A DNA stretch of 64,000 nt. Source: Paracoccaceae bacterium. GTDB taxonomy: Bacteria; Pseudomonadota; Alphaproteobacteria; Rhodobacterales; Rhodobacteraceae. The translations under genes and the position numbers were made by a program. The stretch is from NCBI GenBank assembly GCA_029243395.1, contig JAQWSE010000008.1, forward strand, positions 62,001 through 126,000. The letters are read 5' to 3'. Positions 49,086-57,459 of the stretch are shown piece after piece. Under the pieces are notes generated by a model. That model saw only the letters and a list, made by a program, of their open reading frames with translations. It was not told where the DNA came from and did not search any database. Each line of letters opens with the position of its first letter. The first letter of the stretch is position 1.

Positions 49086-50258
49086 ATGAATTCACCTGAT
49101 GTCATCATAGTAGGTGCAGGAATAACCGGTTGCGCCGCAGCATTTGAGCTATCAAAAGGCAATCTGAAAATTGAAGTTATTGAAAAATACAAACCTGGTT
49201 CTATGGCATCTGGCTGGACACTTGCTGGAGTAAGGCAATCTGGTAGACATTCTGCAGAAATACCCCTAGCAAAATATTCAGTCCAAGAATGGCCTAATTT
49301 AGTGGGAATACTGGGCAGTGAAACCGGATATACCCAAAAGGGTAACTTACGTTTAGCAAGAAATGAAGAGGAAGAAATAATAATTAGGAATCTTGTGAGA
49401 GATCAAAAAAAGGCAGGATTGGATATCACATATTTAAAGGAAAACAAAGATATTCAAGAAATTGCACCAGCCTTATCTAAGAAAGTGCTTGCTGCCTCTT
49501 TTTGTTCTACCGATGGACATGCCGAACCTCTAAAAACCGTTCAAGCTTACAAAATGGCAGCCGAAAGAAATGGTGTCATTTTTTCTAGCAATGAAGAAGT
49601 CTTAGAAATCAATGTAAAGAATAACCGTGTCAGGTCAGTAAGAACCTCTAAAAGGAATGTTGATACCCAAACATGTATTTTAGCAAATGGTATACATTGT
49701 AATTCCCTACTAGAAAATCTAGGTATCAAAATTCCGTTAGACGTGCCAATAGTTACAGTAATTCAAACAGAGAAGACTGCAAAAATACTCAAACCAGTGA
49801 TTGGGGTTGCTAATGCAAATCTGGCAATGCGACAAGAATTAAATGGTTGTTTTCGAATTACTAGCGGAGCTCAGAAATGGGGCGGCAAACTAGAAGAAAA
49901 AGACAAAATGCCCTACGCCGTAACCTCTTTAGAAAAAATACATTTTACTATAGCGCGCGCGATAGAGGTTATTCCAAACCTTAGTCAATGCTCAATAAAG
50001 TCTTTTTGGGGAGGTTTGATAGATTTAACTCCGGATGCACTACCTGTAATAGATCAAATTGAAGAATATGAAGGTTTAATTGTAGCTTCAGGTTTTTCTG
50101 GCCATGGATTTGGTATAGCTCCAGCCATTGGAGGTATTTTGGCAGACCTTACGATGAAGGCCCCCCCTAGATTACCCATTGATCCTTTTTCTCTTTATAG
50201 ATTCAAAAAAAATGATAACTTGAAAGAAGAAGAAAATGAGCCCACTCTTCATGGATAA
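49086..50258 (+). CDS. FAD-dependent oxidoreductase, DadA/D-amino acid dehydrogenase-like
   Basis: A 390-residue DAO-family protein. V-G-A-G-I-T-G-C-A-A is the FAD motif, S-G-W-T-L-A-G-V-R-Q-S-G-R-H is the sarcosine-oxidase/DadA-type second motif, and G-F-S-G-H-G-F-G-I-A-P is the C-terminal FAD motif. It is directly upstream of the DUF1611-epimerase pair on the same strand, suggesting it acts on the same D-amino acid pool. D-amino acid dehydrogenase, sarcosine oxidase and glycine-oxidase-like activity cannot be told apart from sequence. Confidence 0.85.
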   Translation: MNSPDVIIVGAGITGCAAAFELSKGNLKIEVIEKYKPGSMASGWTLAGVRQSGRHSAEIPLAKYSVQEWPNLVGILGSETGYTQKGNLRLARNEEEEIIIRNLVRDQKKAGLDITYLKENKDIQEIAPALSKKVLAASFCSTDGHAEPLKTVQAYKMAAERNGVIFSSNEEVLEINVKNNRVRSVRTSKRNVDTQTCILANGIHCNSLLENLGIKIPLDVPIVTVIQTEKTAKILKPVIGVANANLAMRQELNGCFRITSGAQKWGGKLEEKDKMPYAVTSLEKIHFTIARAIEVIPNLSQCSIKSFWGGLIDLTPDALPVIDQIEEYEGLIVASGFSGHGFGIAPAIGGILADLTMKAPPRLPIDPFSLYRFKKNDNLKEEENEPTLHG

Positions 50259-50328
50259 CTAAATACATTCATAATATTTAAAAAGTGCAAGCCACAATAT
50301 TAACATCTTTTTTTCTGAGAGACACACT

Positions 50329-51330
50329 ATGATAAAGACACCATATTTATTATTCTTAGGAGACGCTCCTGATCAACTGGCTGCTAAGGTCGGTCAAGGA
50401 ATCAAAGACTGGAGACCAGATATTTGTCTTGGACAAATAAGGTTGCCTGGTTGTAAAGCAGACTTAGGGCTCCGTGATTATACACTTGAAGAAGCAAAAA
50501 ATTCAGGAGCAAGAACATTAATAGTTGGGGTTGCCAACAGGGGAGGAAAATTTTCTCCAACCTGGAAAGAAACCTTGTGTCAGGCCCTAGATTTAAAATT
50601 TGATATCGCTTCAGGCTTGCACAACTTACTATCGAATGAAAAAGATTTCAAAGAGTTAGCAAGTTTAAACCAGTGCAATTTGTTTGACGTTCGTGTAACA
50701 TCGGAAAACTTTCCCATAGCAAATGGTAAAAAAAGATCTGGCAAGAGGTGTTTGACTATAGGAACCGATTGCTCCATAGGGAAAATGTACTCCACTTTGG
50801 CAATAGAACGAGAGATGCTTTCTAGAAGAATGAAAGCCACATTTAGGGCTACTGGCCAAACAGGCATTCTAATAAGTGGAAGTGGAATACCTCTTGATGC
50901 AATAGTAGCAGATTTTATGGCTGGAGCTGTAGAAACCCTGACACCGGACGCTGATCATGATCATTGGGATCTCATAGAAGGTCAAGGATCTCTTTTTCAT
51001 GTTTCATATTCTGGTGTGACCATGGCCCTAATTCACGGCGGTCAACCTGACCATCTAATACTATGCCATGAACCCACGAGAACACATATGAGAGGCTTAC
51101 CACACTACAGCATACCGACGCTAGAAGCTCTTTATGAAACTGCACTACCTCTCGCAAGAATAGGTAATCCGGACTGTAAAATATCTGGTATCTGTGTAAA
51201 TACTAAGAATACTAATGAGGTTGAAGGAAAAGCCTTGATAAAAGAAATAGAAAGTACTTTCCAATTACCCACCGTAGATCCTTTTAAAGATGGCACAAAG
51301 AAAATTGTTGATAATCTCCTAAAAAATTAA
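50329..51330 (+). CDS. dgcN: DUF1611 P-loop protein, probable D-glutamate N-acetyltransferase (DgcN-like)
   Basis: A 333-residue DUF1611 protein. The N-terminal domain has D-I-C-L-G-Q-I-R-L-P-G-C-K-A-D. The C-terminal P-loop has G-T-D-C-S-I-G-K-M-Y-S-T near residue 145 and R-A-T-G-Q-T-G downstream. In marine Pseudoalteromonas the DUF1611 protein DgcN acetylates D-glutamate, and the paired epimerase DgcA converts it to N-acetyl-L-glutamate. Here the epimerase gene follows 14 bases later. The pairing, not this gene alone, supports the call. Activity is inferred from the described family. Confidence 0.7.
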   Translation: MIKTPYLLFLGDAPDQLAAKVGQGIKDWRPDICLGQIRLPGCKADLGLRDYTLEEAKNSGARTLIVGVANRGGKFSPTWKETLCQALDLKFDIASGLHNLLSNEKDFKELASLNQCNLFDVRVTSENFPIANGKKRSGKRCLTIGTDCSIGKMYSTLAIEREMLSRRMKATFRATGQTGILISGSGIPLDAIVADFMAGAVETLTPDADHDHWDLIEGQGSLFHVSYSGVTMALIHGGQPDHLILCHEPTRTHMRGLPHYSIPTLEALYETALPLARIGNPDCKISGICVNTKNTNEVEGKALIKEIESTFQLPTVDPFKDGTKKIVDNLLKN

Positions 51331-51344
51331 CTAAAGGATCAATT

Positions 51345-52313
51345 GTGCATCTAAGTGTAGAAAAAAACTCTTTCAAACTTAAAAAAATGTTTACTATTTC
51401 CAGGGGTTCTAGAACTTCTGCTGACGTCCTCACAGTGATCATTAGAGATAAGGGTTTCAAAGGTTGGGCTGAATGCGTTCCTTATAAAAGATATAATGAA
51501 AGTTTGGAAACTGTTATCAAACAAATCGAATCCATTAAATTACCTACCAGTATCGGTCAATTACAAGAATCATTAGGATCTGGGGCTGCTAGAAATGCGG
51601 TAGATTGTGCTCTATGGGATCTAAAAGCAAAAACAACAGGAACTCCTGTATGGAAACTATTGGGCATAGAGGAACCTAAACCATCTATAACAGTTTATAC
51701 GATTTCATTAGATACCCCAGAAAACATGGAGAAGGAAGCCCGACACAAAAAAAATTACCCCATACTTAAAGTAAAATTAGGTGGTTCAAACGATGAAAAC
51801 TGTATAAGAGCTGTTAGAAAGGGATCTCCAAAAGCGAGAATAATTGTAGATGCCAATGAAGCGTGGACACCTGAAATATATATTTACTTAGGACCAGTAT
51901 TTAAGAACCTTGGGGTAGAATTGGTGGAACAACCTTTTCCGGCAGGCAAAGATTCCATCCTTAGGAGTTTAGATCGAATATTACCGGTTTGTGCAGACGA
52001 AAGCTGTCATGGCTTAGAAAGTTTGAATCATTTATTAGGCCTCTATGATTTTGTAAATATTAAATTAGATAAGACTGGTGGATTAACAGAAGCAATCAAA
52101 GTTTTAAAATCAGCTAAAGAAAAAGGCTTTAAAATTATGCTAGGCTGTATGGTAGGATCTTCTCTAGCAATGGCCCCTGCCATGTTACTCGCCCACATGT
52201 GTGATTTCGTTGATCTTGATGGACCTTTGCTCCTTGATGAAGATAGACCAAATCCATTAATCTATGAAAATCATCTGGCTTTTCCTCCCAAATCTAATCT
52301 TTGGGGTCATTAA
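51345..52313 (+). CDS. dgcA: Enolase-superfamily dipeptide epimerase, probable N-acetyl-D-glutamate racemase (DgcA-like)
   Basis: A 322-residue muconate-lactonizing-subgroup enolase member, starting with GTG 51345. The K-x-K motif is in L-K-V-K-L-G-G near residue 145. Metal ligands are in D-A-N-E-A-W, E-Q-P-F-P and A-D-E-S. The second base lysine is in I-K-L-D-K-T-G-G. These are the hallmark residues of Ala-Glu/dipeptide epimerases. Immediate coupling with the DUF1611 gene points to N-acetyl-D-glutamate rather than L-Ala-D-Glu, though peptidoglycan-derived dipeptides remain possible. Confidence 0.78.
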   Translation: MHLSVEKNSFKLKKMFTISRGSRTSADVLTVIIRDKGFKGWAECVPYKRYNESLETVIKQIESIKLPTSIGQLQESLGSGAARNAVDCALWDLKAKTTGTPVWKLLGIEEPKPSITVYTISLDTPENMEKEARHKKNYPILKVKLGGSNDENCIRAVRKGSPKARIIVDANEAWTPEIYIYLGPVFKNLGVELVEQPFPAGKDSILRSLDRILPVCADESCHGLESLNHLLGLYDFVNIKLDKTGGLTEAIKVLKSAKEKGFKIMLGCMVGSSLAMAPAMLLAHMCDFVDLDGPLLLDEDRPNPLIYENHLAFPPKSNLWGH

Positions 52314-52325
52314 GTATTTCAAAAA

Positions 52326-53573
52326 TTATTGGTGCATTATTTCATTCATGCTGGTTAAAAAATGCATGACCTCATCCTTAGAATTATAATGACACATAGA
52401 AACCCTAACGCAAGATTCCAAACCCAATGGCTCAAGAATATTTGCTGAGTAATGATCAGACTTTCTGACATGCGTTCTGAGACCCCGTGAATTTAACTCC
52501 TTGACTAAAAAATCTGAAGGAAACTGTGGTATGGCAAAAGAAACCAAGCCTTCTCGAAGTTTATTTTCAAGGCCACCAATAATGTTAATGTTAGGATAGT
52601 GAGACAATCCCTTTACATTATCTTTGCCATACAACATTGTTTTTACAAGTTCCTGTTCTTGTTGCTTAATAAATTTTGATGCATGAGCAAATTTTTCACG
52701 GCGGGTTGAAACATTAGAAACCCTTGATCCCAGCCACTCAAAATAATTAACAACATCAGAAAAAGTAGCATATGAACCAACATCTCTGGTTCCAAGATCC
52801 CAGTTTTCTTCTGGACCTTTCATTAGATTTTCATGAGGTAAATTCCTCAATCTATCTGAAATCCATGCTAACCCATAGCCGTGTCGAGAAAAAACTTTAT
52901 ATGGAGAAATGACATAACCATCTATAGGGTAATCGCAAATATTTATGTCTCCATGCGGAGCATGTTGTATGCCATCAACAATGATAAAACAATCTGGACT
53001 GATACTTTTTATCCCTTGGGTAAGCTCCTTAATTTCCACACCAATGCCTGTGACGGGTGATGTATGAACGATTGTTGCTACACCTACATCCAGAGTAATT
53101 TTTGAAAGATATTGATCTATCTTTACCGAACCAGATTCCTTACAATGTGGAACAAGTCTAAGTTCCTTTGAAGCATACGCTGCCCATTTTGTTGAAGCTG
53201 ATCGAGAGGCTGGGTGCTCAAGAGTACTACCAACTACTGTCCCCTTGTCAGAGGCCAAAATTGCAGCGCGTATTAACCTAAATAGCAACTCCGTTCCACT
53301 TTCTCCAATTAATATACTTCCTTTTTCCGTGTTAAAAAATTCCAAAGCATCTGCTTTAGATTTTTTTATGAGATCCATTACCCCTTGGGAGCCCCTGTTA
53401 TCTCTTCCTTGATTATCTGGAATAGCTGCTAAATCACCGGAACGCTTAGCTACTGATTTAAGAGTTAGTGAACCGCCAGCATTTTCAAAAAATATTCTCT
53501 CACCTGAGAAAGGACACCTATCAACGTGACAAAACTTATTCCTAATTTCCTGTAAAAGATCTTTTGGATACAT
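52326..53573 (-). CDS. Class V aminotransferase / cysteine-desulfurase-like PLP enzyme
   Basis: A 415-residue fold-type I enzyme. F-F-E-N-A-G-G-S is near the N-terminus, as in CsdA/SufS-like proteins. H-P-A-S-R-S-A-S-T-K-W is the PLP phosphate region, V-D-G-I-Q-H-A-P-H-G the PLP-Asp segment, and the Schiff-base Lys is in S-P-Y-K-V-F-S-R-H-G. The loop cysteine of group I/II cysteine desulfurases is not evident, so this is more likely a lyase or aminotransferase of the same class. Convergent with dgcA across 12 bases. Confidence 0.85.
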   Translation of the reverse strand: MYPKDLLQEIRNKFCHVDRCPFSGERIFFENAGGSLTLKSVAKRSGDLAAIPDNQGRDNRGSQGVMDLIKKSKADALEFFNTEKGSILIGESGTELLFRLIRAAILASDKGTVVGSTLEHPASRSASTKWAAYASKELRLVPHCKESGSVKIDQYLSKITLDVGVATIVHTSPVTGIGVEIKELTQGIKSISPDCFIIVDGIQHAPHGDINICDYPIDGYVISPYKVFSRHGYGLAWISDRLRNLPHENLMKGPEENWDLGTRDVGSYATFSDVVNYFEWLGSRVSNVSTRREKFAHASKFIKQQEQELVKTMLYGKDNVKGLSHYPNINIIGGLENKLREGLVSFAIPQFPSDFLVKELNSRGLRTHVRKSDHYSANILEPLGLESCVRVSMCHYNSKDEVMHFLTSMNEIMHQ

Positions 53574-53694
53574 TTGTTTATCCTGTCCCCCAATATTTCA
53601 TATTCCATTTAGTTTATATGGTTATATAGTTTATCACTCATGTATCTTTTACATGACAATTAAAGTTTTGTGTGTGTAATTATGAAAAAAATAA

Positions 53695-53889
53695 TATGTT
53701 TTTCTGAAAGGCAATTCAAACACAAAAAAAAATAACATAAAACAATGCGAATTGTTTAATAAGGTTTTAAAGAATGAGGGTATCTTTAAACCGATAGGAA
53801 AAATGTACGTGTTGTTGACTTTATCAGGAGATGATCTTGCCTAAACTGAGATGGCTATAGAAAAAGCATCTTTAGCACTAGCCAATTAA
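53695..53889 (+). pseudogene. Decayed C-terminal remnant of a class III aminotransferase
   Basis: In the 340-base gap between two minus-strand genes, the plus-strand frame 53695-53889 reads L-F-N-K-V-L-K-N-E-G-I-F-K-P-I-G-K-M-Y-V and then L-S-G-D-D-L-A. A TAA (53842-53844) interrupts it. The frame resumes T-E-M-A-I-E-K-A-S-L-A-L-A-N to a stop at 53887-53889. This matches the end of class III aminotransferases (glutamate-1-semialdehyde-aminomutase-like), where G-V-F, then H-T-x-E-D-I-x-x-T-x-x-A are expected. The rest of the gene is missing. Confidence 0.6.
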
Positions 53890-53913
53890 TGCTTAGAATA
53901 TTTTCCTTGGTAT

Positions 53914-54759
53914 CTAAGGCTTATAGGCTGTCACAATCCAAGCACTAAAATGCATCTCAACACCTCTTGTCGTTACATAATCAACGAAACATTTTTCTAA
54001 TGAATCAATGACTTTGCTTTTAACCGGCTCTTCTGAATCTTCAAAAGGTACTGACATAGGCCCCATTCTGCTTAAGAAATCAGCTGCTTCCTTTATGCTT
54101 TTCCCAACAATATTAGTTACAGAATAATTTTCGATCGAGATCTCATTCCAGCCAGCATCACAAAGAACTTCATTTAAATATAAGGGATCTTCAAACGCGA
54201 AGGGTCCAGGATCTCTCGGAGCAGCTTTTGGAGGCAATTCTAAGAAATTGCTAGCTATATTAGTTGAGACTTCTATCCAATCATTAGCTGAGCGATCAGC
54301 CCAGCAAACGAAAGCAAGTCTTCCCCCAGATTTTAGGCCTTTAAGAATGTTAGAAAATGCTGCCACTGGATCATCAAAAAACATCACACCAAAACGACTG
54401 AAAATTGCATCATAACTATCCCCTATGAAACAATAATTTTGAGCATCAGCAAGTAAAAATTCAATATTCTTGATTGAATTTTCTTTTGCATTTTGTTTCG
54501 CATATTCAAGAATTGGTTTGGAAATATCCATGCCTATAACTGAACCTTTCCCACCTACTAAACCTGCCAGTTTAAGGCTGGTTGTAGCCGTTCCACATCC
54601 GATATCAATTACATTCTCTCCTTTTTTGGGTGCTAAAACCTTTAAAGCTTCATCTCCCAAGGGTCCAAACATGTCATCAATTCTTGGTCCTAAAGATACC
54701 CACAGTTTTCCTTTCTTATGATTCCAAAATTCTTTTTGATCTAGGTTTATTTCTCTCAT
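53914..54759 (-). CDS. Class I SAM-dependent methyltransferase
   Basis: A 281-residue methyltransferase. N-V-I-D-I-G-C-G-T-A-T-T-S is the SAM-binding motif I near residue 50. V-I-G-M-D-I-S is the acidic loop, with D-A-I-F-S-R-F-G-V-M-F-F-D-D. It resembles UbiE/COQ5-type and Mycobacterium-type small-molecule methyltransferases. No neighbouring pathway genes indicate the substrate. Confidence 0.85.
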   Translation of the reverse strand: MREINLDQKEFWNHKKGKLWVSLGPRIDDMFGPLGDEALKVLAPKKGENVIDIGCGTATTSLKLAGLVGGKGSVIGMDISKPILEYAKQNAKENSIKNIEFLLADAQNYCFIGDSYDAIFSRFGVMFFDDPVAAFSNILKGLKSGGRLAFVCWADRSANDWIEVSTNIASNFLELPPKAAPRDPGPFAFEDPLYLNEVLCDAGWNEISIENYSVTNIVGKSIKEAADFLSRMGPMSVPFEDSEEPVKSKVIDSLEKCFVDYVTTRGVEMHFSAWIVTAYKP

Positions 54760-54934
54760 CTAAATTCAGTCCTTGTTTGAAAGACCCAAGCAATATTTGG
54801 GAAATTAAAGATCTAATTCCATTTCCATTACATATTGTAAAGCACCAAAAATATTTTCGAAGCTCCCCTTATTATAGTTATTTTACTACATTGGAAAATA
54901 GTTTAATTAATGGATGAGTGGGTAGGAGCATAAA

Positions 54935-55543
54935 ATGGAATTGCATCTCTTTAGGCACGGTGAAACAGATTGGAATGAAGCTGGTAGATTTCAGGGTCAA
55001 GATGAATCTAGACTGACAGAAAAAGGAGTTTTGCAAGCTCAGAAACTAGGAAAAAAAATAGAAAGCATAAAATTTGATAGGATATACTGTAGCCCTAGCT
55101 TGCGGACCAGACAAACTGCATCTTATATGTGGCCAAATTTTTCGAATGACATAAAGTATCTGGATTCTTTAGTGGAAATAAATTTAGGAACTTTAGAAGG
55201 ACAACTTTATAAGGATGTAGAAAAAAATGATCCCTCATCTCATGATCATTTCTTCCATAAGCCCCATTTATTTAATTTAAAAGGTGCAGAAACATTTGCA
55301 AAACTGACCAACCGGGCAATATATGCTATCACGGAAATTTCCATTCAGAATATAAATAAAACGATTGCAATTGTAAGTCATGGGGCTTTCATTAAGGCTT
55401 TTATGACAAAAATAGATGGCAAAGAGATACATCAAATATGGGACCCCCCTTACATGGATAATTGTGCCCATAATATCATAGTCTTAAAAAATGATAATTC
55501 TTTTCAAATCACCCAAATTGCTGATGTCAAAAGAAAAAGTTGA
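54935..55543 (+). CDS. Histidine phosphatase family protein
   Basis: A 202-residue phosphoglycerate-mutase-like phosphatase. The catalytic His is H8 in L-F-R-H-G-E-T-D-W-N. G-R-F-Q-G-Q-D-E-S-R-L-T follows, as in the CobC/GpmB group. The second His is in V-S-H-G-A-F-I-K-A. It probably acts on small phosphate esters. It is 193 bases upstream of the phosphonate gene pair, close but not clearly in the same operon. Confidence 0.88.
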   Translation: MELHLFRHGETDWNEAGRFQGQDESRLTEKGVLQAQKLGKKIESIKFDRIYCSPSLRTRQTASYMWPNFSNDIKYLDSLVEINLGTLEGQLYKDVEKNDPSSHDHFFHKPHLFNLKGAETFAKLTNRAIYAITEISIQNINKTIAIVSHGAFIKAFMTKIDGKEIHQIWDPPYMDNCAHNIIVLKNDNSFQITQIADVKRKS

Positions 55544-55630
55544 AAGATATATCTAACTAGAAAATGATACATAACAATTTCCATAATATCTTTCTAAAAT
55601 TAGTATTTCATCACTTTATTAATGCTTCTC

Positions 55631-55692
55631 GAGAAAATTATTTTCTCTGATCAAGACGTCTCTGAAAACTTTACAAAGATCAAACTAGTTTG
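55631..55692 (+). promoter_or_regulatory. Inverted repeats upstream of tmpA
   Basis: Two dyads lie in the 193-base gap. GAGAAAA and TTTTCTC (55631-55647) form a 7-bp stem with a TTA centre. CAAACTAGTTTG (55681-55692) is a perfect 12-bp palindrome ending 44 bases before the tmpA ATG. The second could be an operator; the first could end the phosphatase transcript. Neither is proven. Confidence 0.35.
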
Positions 55693-55736
55693 TATTTTTC
55701 TTAAAAAGTAATTGGAGTAGCAAAGGTTTTTCTACC

Positions 55737-56870
55737 ATGATGAAAGCAGATATTAGCAGCTCTAGATCTTTTATGACACTACAAACAAACGAAGGATCTT
55801 TCAGGTTTCATGCAATTTGGCTCCGCGATAATGCATTGGATGAAAATGCAAGGGATCCCAGAAACGGACAAAGGCTCATTACCTTACAGGATATTCCTAA
55901 AGACATAAGATTAGATTCTGTAATTATTGAAGATAATGAAATCCTCTGCACCTTTAGTCCAGAAAATAAAATCATCCGATATTCCATAAAGTGGTTATTA
56001 AATCATACTTATGATAATCAAAAAAATAGTGATAGGATTAGGCTAGAATCTGAAAGCATCCTTTGGGATAAGGAACTTCAAAAAGAAATTCCAAAATGCA
56101 ACATTTCTGAGCTAGAAAGTAATTCTATTTCATTACAAAAATGGCTTTTTGATATCCACAGATACGGGTTTGCTAAAGTAAATGGAATGTCTGGAATACC
56201 TGATGAAATTTTCAGGATAGTTGACTTATTTGGTTATGTGCGCGAAACAAATTATGGTCGCCATTTTGAGGTTCGTACTGAAGTGAATCCAGTTAATCTT
56301 GCATACACAAGATTAGCTCTTCAAGCCCACACTGATAATCCTTATCGAGATCCTGTACCAACCCTACAGATTTTATCTTGTGTTGAAAATTCAACAGAGG
56401 GTGGAGAGAGTATGGTTGTGGATGGGTATAAGATCGCTATGGACATTTATTCTGAAGATCCAGAAGGTTTTTCCTGCCTTGCAAAGTTTCCTGCACGTTT
56501 TTCCTATGATGGGTCAAAAGAAGTATCACTGAAGGCTAAGAAGCCCATGATAGAATTGAGTCCAGATAATGAACTCAGATGCATCCGCTTTAACTCCCGC
56601 TCCACCGCACCACTTGTTGATGTTCCATTCAACTTTATGGAAAAATATTATGAGGCCTATAGGAGGTTTGCAGAACTTGTTGACATAACCCAAAATCAGG
56701 TCGCATTTAAACTAAAACCAGGGGAAGCTTTTATAGTTGACAATACTCGTGTACTTCACTCTAGAAAAGGATATTCAGGATCTGGAAAACGATGGTTACA
56801 AGGATGCTATGCGGATAAGGATAGCCTCTTATCAAAATTGAGAAGTTTGGAAAATCTAAATGTTGGATGA
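55737..56870 (+). CDS. tmpA: 2-oxoglutarate/Fe(II) dioxygenase, TmpA-like 2-(trimethylammonio)ethylphosphonate hydroxylase
   Basis: A 377-residue protein of the gamma-butyrobetaine hydroxylase/TauD family. The Fe(II) facial triad is H198, D200 (A-H-T-D-N-P) and H341 (V-L-H-S-R). R352 in K-R-W-L-Q-G-C would bind 2-oxoglutarate. The N-terminal domain has I-W-L-R-D-N-A-L-D-E, where true butyrobetaine hydroxylases have a cysteine-rich zinc site (W-L-R-D-N-C-x-C-x-x-C); the cysteines are missing. The described TmpA hydroxylates trimethylammonioethylphosphonate. The gene overlaps the HD-domain partner by 11 bases, which makes the TmpA call much more likely than BBOX. Confidence 0.78.
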   Translation: MMKADISSSRSFMTLQTNEGSFRFHAIWLRDNALDENARDPRNGQRLITLQDIPKDIRLDSVIIEDNEILCTFSPENKIIRYSIKWLLNHTYDNQKNSDRIRLESESILWDKELQKEIPKCNISELESNSISLQKWLFDIHRYGFAKVNGMSGIPDEIFRIVDLFGYVRETNYGRHFEVRTEVNPVNLAYTRLALQAHTDNPYRDPVPTLQILSCVENSTEGGESMVVDGYKIAMDIYSEDPEGFSCLAKFPARFSYDGSKEVSLKAKKPMIELSPDNELRCIRFNSRSTAPLVDVPFNFMEKYYEAYRRFAELVDITQNQVAFKLKPGEAFIVDNTRVLHSRKGYSGSGKRWLQGCYADKDSLLSKLRSLENLNVG

Positions 56871-57459
56871 AAAATTCAAGAAACTTACCAAAGAAAATAT
56901 TGTTAGCTTTCTAGCACATATTTTTGAAGAGCTTGGAGATGAAGAGTATCTTGGAGAACCCGTGACAATGGCTCAACATATGTTACAAGGTGCAACACTT
57001 GCCGAAAAAGAAGGCTTCTCTGAGAATGTAATCGTTGCTGCATTACTGCATGACATTGGTCATTTCACAAGTGAATTTGGAACTTTTAGTATGTCTGACC
57101 AAGCCGACAAATATCATGAGGAAGCCGGAGCTAAGGTTTTAGAATCTTTCTTTCCAAGTATAGTGATTGACTGCGTTAAATATCACGTAGCAGCAAAGAG
57201 ATATTTGTGTGCAACTTCTCCTACTTATTTTAAGAAACTGTCTAATGCTTCCGTGCATTCTTTAAATTTGCAAGGGGGACCCATGTCTAAAGTAGAGATA
57301 AAGGAATTCAGAAAAAATCCTAATTTAGATCAAATTGTGCAAGTTAGATATTTAGATGATGCTGGAAAAGATCCCAATATGGCTATTACAGATTTCTGGC
57401 ATTTTGCTCCCATGATAAGAAGGGTGATAGAAAATCATCTCAACAATTTGAAAAATTAG
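56860..57459 (+). CDS. tmpB: HD-domain di-iron oxygenase, TmpB/PhnZ-like
   Basis: A 199-residue mixed-valence di-iron oxygenase of the phosphonate-associated HD family. Likely metal ligands are H40 (Q-H-M-L-Q-G), H64-D65 (A-L-L-H-D-I-G-H), H86 (Y-H-E-E-A-G) and H109 (K-Y-H-V-A-A-K-R-Y-L), plus a late Asp. Y30 and E33 match the PhnZ spacing of residues that hold the substrate amine. L-Q-G-G-P-M-S is a family signature. Pairing with a BBOX-type dioxygenase points to cleavage of the hydroxylated phosphonate to glycine betaine plus phosphate. The PhnZ substrate, aminoethylphosphonate, is an alternative. Confidence 0.82.
   Translation: MLDEKFKKLTKENIVSFLAHIFEELGDEEYLGEPVTMAQHMLQGATLAEKEGFSENVIVAALLHDIGHFTSEFGTFSMSDQADKYHEEAGAKVLESFFPSIVIDCVKYHVAAKRYLCATSPTYFKKLSNASVHSLNLQGGPMSKVEIKEFRKNPNLDQIVQVRYLDDAGKDPNMAITDFWHFAPMIRRVIENHLNNLKN

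Noticed and set aside
53639-53655. Inverted repeat CATGTA-TCTTT-TACATG upstream of the class V PLP gene
   Set aside because: Only a 6-bp stem in an A+T-rich gap; too weak to call an operator.
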